A stretch of 64,000 nucleotides of DNA from Symbiodinium natans (Eukaryota; Sar; Dinophyceae; Suessiales; Symbiodiniaceae), in the NCBI GenBank assembly GCA_905221605.1, contig CAJNDS010002809.1, positions 72,001 to 136,000 on the forward strand, written 5' to 3'. The translations under genes and the position numbers were made by a program. A model generated the notes under the pieces. That model did not search any database. It saw only the letters and a program-made list of their open reading frames with translations, and was not told the DNA's origin. This document shows positions 61,801-64,000 of the stretch, in pieces. Each line of letters begins with the position of its first letter. The stretch's first letter is position 1.

Positions 61801-61885
61801 AAACCCTAAACCCTAAACCCTAAACCCTGCTGACAGGCTCCAGGTGCGAGCCGAGTGGCGGCCGCTCCAACAGGGCCGACACTCG
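48125..61885 (+). CDS. Extended-synaptotagmin-like gene (SMP + C2), whole span
   Basis: Ordered plus-strand exons encode an SMP domain (48125, 52265, 52443, 52753) and then a C2 domain (55632, 56725, 59933, 60215, 61076, 61837). Proteins with SMP followed by C2 (extended synaptotagmins, tricalbins, plant SYTs) tether the ER to the plasma membrane, bind phospholipid in a calcium-dependent way and shuttle lipid through the SMP tube. Upstream exons with the membrane anchor are not identified. Two AT-rich islands with unrelated coding pieces lie in its introns. The gene may continue past 62 kb. Confidence 0.65.
48479..48548 (+). repeat. (TTTAGGG)n array, about 9 units
   Basis: A G-strand array ahead of the 180-bp tandem repeat. 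Confidence 0.95.
48561..49080. repeat. Three-unit imperfect tandem repeat, about 177-216 bp
   Basis: Units start GGCC(C/G)(A/G)GAAAGCC at 48561, 48738 and 48954. Each contains AATCAAAGGTGCTTG(C/T)TTTT...CTTGGAAAGAGAGCCCGGAG and TTGATAGAAAGTGG(T)TGGGGTGCCTC. The third unit gains about 40 bases. A 170-codon minus-strand open frame through all three shows the triplication but has no other support. Confidence 0.85.
49340..49945. repeat. ACAT/ACACAT microsatellite
   Basis: About 600 bp of (ACAT)n, (ACACAT)n and (TATACA)n tracts. The several open frames rich in Tyr/Ile/His/Thr or Cys/Val/Tyr on both strands are composition artefacts. Confidence 0.95.
49957..50193 (+). CDS. Unassigned 3'-terminal exon nested in the SMP intron
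   Basis: A coding-looking frame of about 78 residues follows the microsatellite: DDIRSLQFLVGRHEKVQGKY, then EFGSTAGGTCAYHVDLFDAP, ending NFGNRVVAQL and a TGA at 50191. There is a CAG acceptor (CATACAG|CTTGATGAC) but no upstream start. Immediately downstream the DNA becomes AT-rich. It does not belong to the SMP domain, so it is either a captured terminal exon or part of the inserted AT-rich island. The family is not recognised. Confidence 0.45.
   Translation, partial: QLDDIRSLQFLVGRHEKVQGKYDCLVEFGSTAGGTCAYHVDLFDAPVVATIEYSTQSLALFDNRDWLANFGNRVVAQL
50313..50490 (-). pseudogene. AT-island remnant gene 3 (5' end missing)
   Basis: A minus-strand frame reads FRPEDILIDNLSFELYQGSS, continues through CQGFKKMAVGYEPL and ends SPFIFV before TAA near 50313. 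A stop and an (AT)n tract stand just upstream and no ATG is present, so the start is lost. The protein is not recognised. Confidence 0.45.
50534..50695 (-). CDS. AT-island small ORF, 53 codons
   Basis: The ATG at 50695 opens MEKLKKEITFKQNAYEEIRR and then FVENNEVDEAVAV, ending in a lysine-rich, Asn-rich tail before TAA. It is probably coiled-coil or disordered. Compact spacing to its neighbours (under 150 bp on each side, same strand) looks operon-like or virus-like rather than dinoflagellate. Confidence 0.4.
   Translation of the reverse strand: MEKLKKEITFKQNAYEEIRRFVENNEVDEAVAVNGKKKKNTSNDNSYNFELFD
50750..51417 (-). pseudogene. AT-island remnant gene 1 (frameshift and stop)
   Basis: The first frame (51417-51055, 120 codons) contains MDTQGLKLAYGFPDGIYQKG and RTKSGRDVYDDLKLPEYK. 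Just before its stop lies a T6 run (51061-51066). Past this run a second minus frame is open and continues with GSAVGQKTINDYGNVFRRRS, then an in-frame TGA, then a further 50 or so open codons ending FLPQFD before TAA near 50740. So it looks like one longer gene broken by a homopolymer frameshift and one stop. No family is recognised. The stretch is Gly/Ser/Pro-rich in the middle, as in some structural proteins. Confidence 0.45.
51868..51985. mobile_element. MITE-like element, family G, copy
   Basis: AGTAGGCCCCTATTCCCTTTTCCAGG, CTAAGCCCCTTTAAACCAAAAAGGGTGCAC and TCGGTTGCTTTTGGGTAA correspond to 63311-63427, and partly to 36590-36640 and 62604-62672. Confidence 0.55.
52265..52337 (+). CDS. SMP exon 2: CTLGTKPAELQSIQ
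   Basis: After CAGAG| the frame reads EKCTLGTKPAELQSIQASKF and then CEA, ending at CGAA|GTTGGG. SMP domains have F..(F/C).LG..P..(I/L)..(I/V) here, forming the second strand of the lipid tube. CCCTAA-type repeats precede it and G-type repeats follow. Confidence 0.75.
52443..52526 (+). CDS. SMP exon 3: TTIRLDAQLNYVGDCHVDI
   Basis: 84 nt, phase 0 at both ends: AG|GACCCAGTG to TGTACT|GTTGG. The frame reads TTIRLDAQLNYVGDCHVDIS. The SMP core strand pair has (I/V).(L/F)D....(Y/W).(G/S)(D/N)C.(I/V).(I/V), so this is a close match. Confidence 0.8.
52753..52886 (+). CDS. SMP exon 4: LQVTGEIVIELVRLQKHPP
   Basis: After TCTACCAG| the frame reads TQLQVTGEIVIELVRLQKHP and then PWFSGVRIYFSNRPKI. It matches L.(V/I).G.(L/M)R(V/I)....L....P.(V/F)(G/S)...(V/I).F...P.(I/L). 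It ends at a GTGTGAG donor, or at that TGA if the donor is not used. Confidence 0.8.
53668..53741 (-). repeat. (CCCTAAA)n array, about 10 units
   Basis: A C-strand array ending at the acceptor ACAG of the next exon, with no other sequence between. Confidence 0.95.
53745..53867 (+). CDS. Exon after the SMP domain: LVVQTEVLGLNANFEF
   Basis: After AAACAG| the frame reads VNPYPEPRTQRARTSQLPAE and then DLVVQTEVLGLNANFEFIKQ, with GT at CAGCCA|GTGCTG. Coding character is strong. It is probably a linker between SMP and C2. No close family pattern is recalled. Confidence 0.5.
53880..53932 (+). repeat. (TTTAGGG)n array, about 8 units
   Basis: A G-strand array right after the exon, complementary to the array before it. 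Confidence 0.95.
54523..54590 (+). CDS. Possible small exon in the SMP-C2 linker
   Basis: An island between CCCTAAA and TTTAGGG arrays. Two frames are open: one has WLLLADSIVWGEFNGAG, the other SSLVALSRLDSLGRVQ. The frame is undecided, so the function is open. Confidence 0.3.
54846..54917. mobile_element. Repeat family J, copy 2
   Basis: GGGAATGAGGGAGTGAGGTACC...CCCTAAAGGGTATACC followed by (AT)n, the reverse of 3355-3412. The AT tract continues as ATGTATATGCAT repeats to 55070. Confidence 0.4.
55632..55718 (+). CDS. C2-domain exon 1: TPQGVVRLVVVE
   Basis: The frame reads IPIADAISEVDLRTPTPQGV and then VRLVVVE. C2 domains after an SMP begin with P.G(V/L)(L/V)R(L/V).(V/L).EA..L. Repeats of TTTAGGG type stand on both sides. 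Confidence 0.65.
55728..55802 (+). repeat. (TTTAGGG)n array, about 10 units, then (GA)n
   Basis: A perfect G-strand array that runs into a purine (GA)n tract at 55823-55893. Confidence 0.95.
56725..56803 (+). CDS. C2-domain exon 2: GPDVHPFVEARV
   Basis: After CTTCAG| the frame reads HNVLRPFLGSRGVPEGPDVH and then PFVEAR(V). C2 domains have (S/P)DP(Y/F)(V/A).(V/A).(V/L) here. The calcium-binding Asp pair seems altered (PDVHPF), so calcium binding may be reduced. C-type array before, G-type after. Confidence 0.55.
56898..56924. repeat. 27-base poly-G run
   Basis: The longest homopolymer in the window, within G-type repeats. Other long runs of C or G are at 18-37, 5941-5957, 35214-35230, 42037-42049 and 54143-54155. 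It may block polymerases and is prone to sequencing error. Confidence 0.95.
57100..57840. other. Second AT-rich island
   Basis: About 740 bp that is much more AT-rich than its surroundings and free of telomere repeats, nested between C2 exons. The first 200 bp hold a plus-strand terminal exon. The rest (57343-57840) has no long frame and ends in a (TA)n tract. Motifs such as GTGAACATA/ATAATGAAG recur irregularly. Origin is unknown. Confidence 0.5.
57139..57342 (+). CDS. Unassigned 3'-terminal exon in the AT island
   Basis: A strong 3' splice site (T-tract then ATGTCAG) opens 67 codons reading SDVVPELYVMYSITKNRRPS, then KQMFDGPFRSHMIQNIVKPS, ending SHAMYQIRE and TAG at 57340. The codons are AT-rich. 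It does not fit a C2 domain and would end the host protein early if used, so it is an alternative last exon or a captured fragment. The family is not recognised. Confidence 0.45.
   Translation: MSDVVPELYVMYSITKNRRPSCCVARKQMFDGPFRSHMIQNIVKPSYITITSKNEDKESHAMYQIRE
57875..57971. mobile_element. MITE, family B, copy 4
   Basis: GGGATGGTCCCCGTTCTACTAGCAGTCCTTAAT at the left against ATTAAGGACGGTTAGTATATAAGGGGGCATCCC at the right, an almost perfect palindrome of about 97 bp. Confidence 0.7.
58589..58660 (+). repeat. (TTTAGGG)n array, about 10 units
   Basis: A G-strand array. It is followed by a unique stretch and the C-strand array 58779-58840. An island at about 58027-58095 between arrays may be an exon, but its frame is not decided. 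Confidence 0.95.
58985..59045 (+). repeat. (GGGTTCGA)n array, about 7 units
   Basis: A homogeneous octamer variant derived from GGGTTTA. The unit includes the palindrome TTCGAA only in part. The region up to 59230 is irregular G-type repeat. Confidence 0.9.
59580..59694. mobile_element. MITE, family B, copy 5
   Basis: AACAGTCCTTAATTTACTCGGGATTATGGTACCCCC and TTGGTATAAGGGGAACATCCC match the family. The left terminus is decayed. Confidence 0.6.
59933..60000 (+). CDS. C2-domain exon 3: LSPKWEHGNCFDFVVDDIK
   Basis: After TACGAG| the frame reads LSPKWEHGNCFDFVVDDIKR and then QD before GT. C2 domains have (N/S)P.W.....F.F.V.D....(D/L). It joins in phase to the next exon. CCCTAAA array before, TTTAGGG after. 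Confidence 0.75.
60120..60195 (-). repeat. CCCTATAAA-type array
   Basis: About seven CCCTATAAA nonamers (as near 22880) before returning to CCCTAAA at the intron end. Confidence 0.9.
60215..60282 (+). CDS. C2-domain exon 4: EVEFAVHDSDTGTFKWKHL
   Basis: After TTGGCAG| the frame reads EVEFAVHDSDTGTFKWKHLV and then HI, ending ATCAG|GTGCAT. It matches L.(I/V).V.D.D......D.(L/I)(G) of C2 domains, the strand and loop carrying calcium ligands. At least one Asp (HDSD) is kept. Confidence 0.8.
60695..60811. mobile_element. MITE, family A, copy 4
   Basis: CTTGGTAGCCCAGCGGTACC at the left, GGTTACTGGGCTAGCAAG at the right. The interior AAAAATAGCCAACCCCAAAAAAGGGTGCCC is closest to copy 3. Confidence 0.8.
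60968..61068 (-). repeat. (CCCTAAA)n array, about 14 units
   Basis: A perfect C-strand array ending seven bases before the acceptor of the next C2 exon. Confidence 0.95.
61076..61165 (+). CDS. C2-domain exon 5: LPGAWIRLVTGPGKLIPAG
   Basis: After TTGCCAG| the frame reads QLPGAWIRLVTGPGKLIPAG and then QSHGSSLEL before GTAGTTTAG. By position it is the last loop and strand of the C2 domain. TTTAGGG/TTTGGGG repeats follow. Confidence 0.6.
61837..61885 (+). CDS. C2-domain exon 6: LQVRAEWRPL
   Basis: After CTGACAG| the frame reads LQVRAEWRPLQQGRHS before a GT. SMP-C2 proteins end each C2 with G.(L/V)...(L/A).W.PL, which fits. The exon is bracketed by C-type and G-type repeats. Confidence 0.65.
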
Positions 61886-62416
61886 GTTCGGGTTTCGGGT
61901 TTAGGGTTTCGGCTTTCGGGTTTCGGGTTCAGGGTTTGGGGTTTGAGTTTTTAAGGTTTAAGGTTAGCCAGTTTCAGCCCTAAACTCGAAACCCGAAACC
62001 CTAAACCCCAAACCCTTCTAGGGTTTTAGGGCTTCGGAGGCTTTAGGGTTGAAGCTCCGGGGCCCCCAGTGTTTGGGGTCTAGGGTTCAGGGCCCAAGGA
62101 GTTTAGGGAGTTCAGGGGCGGGGTTGAGGGTTAAGGGAGGGTTTGGAGGGTTTGGAGGGTTTGGAGGGTTTAGGGTTTAGGGTTTAGGGTTTAGGGTTTA
62201 GTTCACGGTTCAGGATTTTAGGGTTCTGGGGTTCATGGGCTGTGGGGTTCAGGGCTTCCGGAACTTGGGGTTTTTTAGATTTATTTGAGTGCTTAGGGTT
62301 TAGGGTGTAGGGTTTAGGGTGCAGGCTGTTTTCCCGTTGATGGCGGGGTGGGGGGGTGTGGGGGTTGATCTGCTGACCTTGTTTTGGGGTGGGGGAATCA
62401 TGTCTATTCATTTCTG

Positions 62417-62505
62417 TAGGGTTTAGGGTTTAGGGTTTAGGGTTTAGGGTTTAGGGTTTAGGGTTTAGGGTTTAGGGTTTAGGGTTTAGGGTTTAGGGTT
62501 TGGTG
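62417..62505 (+). repeat. (TTTAGGG)n array, about 13 units
   Basis: A perfect G-strand array. A unique stretch follows (62510-62850) containing a family G fragment and possible coding (frame with QAKFQQTFDQEQPDR), which I cannot assign. Confidence 0.95.
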
Positions 62506-62603
62506 GGGTGAGAGTAGTGAAGTGTTTTTGTTTGTCAAGCGCTCCGTCTGGCTGCCGAGAGGGTCTTGGTGGGGGGTCGCTCTCGATCTGTTGGGGGCGC
62601 TCT

Positions 62604-62672
62604 CGGTTCCCTTAGCCCCTGTAAACAAAAGGGGTACCCTTTTTAATTCCTAGGCTTCTCCTGGGTCTAGAA
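62604..62672. mobile_element. Family G element, partial
   Basis: CCCTTAGCCCCTGTAAACAAAAGGGGTACCC...ATTCCTAGGCTTCTCCTGGGTCTAGA resembles the right half of 63311-63427. Confidence 0.5.
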
Positions 62673-63092
62673 TCCGAAGACTCAAGCCAAATTCCAGCAG
62701 ACCTTCGACCAGGAACAGCCGGACCGGTTGATGCGCCAGCCTCCATCTACGTCCAGCCATGTTCAGGCCCAGCCCATTTGCATGCTAGTCTTGGGGCCAA
62801 TCAGCTCAACACAGCATCATTGTGCTCCTCCTTTCCATGACATGTTCAGCCTAAACCCTAATAAACCGGAAACCCTAAACCCATCCTAAACCCTAAACCC
62901 TATACCCTAAAAGTGTTGTGTAAAGTGGCTTGCTGTGAGCGCCCAAGGCCAGCCCCACACACCAACTTTTGCTAGGAAGGCCCTTGTGACATGTCACGTT
63001 TCCCTTTTTGCGCTCAAGAAGGAGCATGTTCAAGGGGTTTAGGGTTTAGGGTTTAGGGTTCAGGGTTTAGGGTTTAGGGTTTAGGGTTTGGG

Positions 63093-63290
63093 GCTTGGGA
63101 TTCCAAATTATTTAGCCGGCTTAAGGGCCATCCTAGCTTGCGTACCATCGAACTGCCAGGCCTTTGGACAGTTGGCCCAAGTTCTCAGAGCGAGTGGGTG
63201 CTCGTGGCGGATGTCCTCAGCGCGACCGCGCTGCCAGGGGACAGCAACGGGCAAAAGCACCGTGCCACTCAGCTGCTCTTTGTCTAACCC
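63093..63290 (+). CDS. Unassigned coding island: LPGLWTVGPSSQSEWVLVAD
   Basis: After a G-type array one frame reads FSRLKGHPSLRTIELPGLWT, then SEWVLVADVLSATALPGDSN, ending ATQLLFV and a TAA at the next CCCTAAA array. A second frame (ILACVPSNCQAFGQLAQ) is also open. It could be another exon of the SMP-C2 gene or a neighbour. It is bracketed by G-type at the left and C-type at the right, the reverse of the usual pattern. Confidence 0.35.
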
Positions 63291-63310
63291 TAAACCCTAA
63301 ACCCTAAAAT

Positions 63311-63427
63311 AGGATCCAGAGTAGGCCCTTATCCCCTTTCTTTAGGGTTTGGGTTCCCAGTTCCCTCATAAGCCCCTTTAAGACAAAAAGGACACCCTGT
63401 GCATTCCTAGGTTACTCCTGGGTCTAG
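63311..63427. mobile_element. MITE-like element, family G, copy
   Basis: CCAGAGTAGGCCCTTATCCCC at the left and TTCCTAGGTTACTCCTGGGTCTAG at the right are imperfect inverted repeats. The interior has CATAAGCCCCTTTAAGACAAAAAGGACACCC. Confidence 0.6.
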
Positions 63428-63663
63428 TTGTACGTGCATGGTAGAACATACCCGCAAGCGTTCTTCCCTGTACGGATTCTAGCATTGTTCTGGTTGTTGG
63501 CTGAAGCGCCGGCAGCGATGATGTATTATTGTACACATATACTAATGATGGTAATTTTGATATATATATATATATACTTATGTGAAAACATATATATATA
63601 TATATATAGAGTGAAAAATGATCATGATACAAAGCCCTGAACCCTGAGCTCATCGCGCGAAGC

Positions 63664-63798
63664 GCTCTGAGTCAGGTCTGCCTGCGCCTGCTGCGGGAGG
63701 GAAACCCTAAACCCTAAACCCTAAACACCAAATTTCTAAACCCTAAACCCAAAACCCTGAAGCTCTGAGTCAGGTCTCCTTGAGCCTGCTGTGGGAGG
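63664..63798 (+). repeat. Duplicated 37-bp exon-like segment around an array
   Basis: GCTCTGAGTCAGGTCT plus GCCTGC(T)G.GGGAGGG occurs at 63664-63701 and again at 63762-63798 with about four changes, separated by short CCCTAAA repeats. Translation of one frame gives LSQV(C/S)L(R/S)LL(R/W)EG in both. It may be a duplicated exon edge. Confidence 0.65.
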
Positions 63799-64000
63799 GT
63801 GCCGACACCGGCCGCCAGAGTTCTACAGGCGAAACGGGGGGGGGGGAAGTGAAGGAATTCGGGCCTCGGGATTTGGTTTAGGGTTTAGGGTTTAGGGTTT
63901 AGGGTCTAGGGTTTAGGGTCTCGAGCCTGAAGCCTTGAATGCCTAAAGCCCTTAACTAAGGCCATAAGGTCCTAAGAACCCTTGGCTCCTGAAACTGTAA

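Larger units (their letters stand above)
1..64000. repeat. Dispersed interstitial telomere-type heptamer arrays
   Basis: Runs of TTTAGGG (or CCCTAAA on this strand) and one- or two-base variants occur all through the window, from two to about 28 units each, in both orientations and usually a few hundred bases apart. TTTAGGG is the telomere unit known from plants and dinoflagellates. The arrays are interstitial: they alternate with exon islands and small transposons and do not grow toward either end. They are missing only from 6.15-9.54 kb, from the LINE (25.74-33.44 kb) and from the AT-rich islands. The largest arrays are listed separately. Confidence 0.95.

Noticed and set aside
1-64000. Possibility that the window is a true chromosome end or subtelomere
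   Set aside because: Arrays are short, in both orientations, and alternate with exons over all 64 kb. None is terminal or growing toward an end.
1-64000. Dinoflagellate spliced-leader relics as proof of retrocopies
   Set aside because: I looked for the conserved TTGGCTCAAG end, including upstream of 12406, and saw none. The retrocopy idea for the acylase therefore rests on its compactness alone.

Overview
The window looks like nuclear DNA of a dinoflagellate, probably near the Suessiales/Symbiodiniaceae. The evidence is thousands of bases of plant/dinoflagellate-type telomere heptamer (TTTAGGG/CCCTAAA) scattered as interstitial arrays, genes cut into many exons of about 20-130 nt, introns with GC and GA donors beside GT, acceptors mostly of the form AG|G, and many small inverted-repeat elements. 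No spliced-leader relic was seen. Nearly every long open frame reported by a simple scan is noise. The real genes are visible only as short GC-rich islands between arrays. I read those islands by eye, so exon edges are approximate.

Layout. 1-5.2 kb: arrays, five unassigned exon-like islands and small MITE-like elements. 5.3-41 kb: a plus-strand secreted glycoside hydrolase family 27 (alpha-galactosidase-like) gene. A signal-peptide exon lies at 5285, catalytic-barrel exons run from 10.4 to 20.1 kb, ricin-B-lectin-like exons lie at 22-24.5 kb and 34-37.7 kb, and C-terminal beta-domain exons lie at 40.3-40.7 kb. Two things sit inside its introns. One is a compact, intron-poor choloylglycine-hydrolase/penicillin-V-acylase-like gene (12.4-13.5 kb, one reading-frame break). 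The other is a LINE retrotransposon on the minus strand (about 33.4 to 25.7 kb: three 108-bp 5' monomers, ORF1, a 1.6-kb CA-rich microsatellite, and ORF2 with endonuclease and reverse transcriptase), whose 3' end runs straight into a TTTAGGG array. 42.4-47.7 kb: unassigned exon islands, possibly the 5' part of the next gene. 48.1-62 kb: a plus-strand extended-synaptotagmin-like gene (SMP lipid-transfer domain exons, then C2-domain exons). Its introns hold two AT-rich islands (50.2-51.45 and 57.1-57.8 kb) that differ strongly in composition. The first carries broken minus-strand genes of unknown, possibly viral, origin.

The most striking structure is the array syntax. In the homology-supported exons, the intron before an exon usually ends in the C-rich orientation (CCCTAAA)n, and the intron after it usually begins in the G-rich orientation (TTTAGGG)n. 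Each such intron therefore has complementary ends and could fold with itself. The heptamer can also supply the GT donor (G|GTTTAGGG). Several MITE families, target duplications that carry exon edges, and duplicated exon edges around arrays suggest continuing intron gain.
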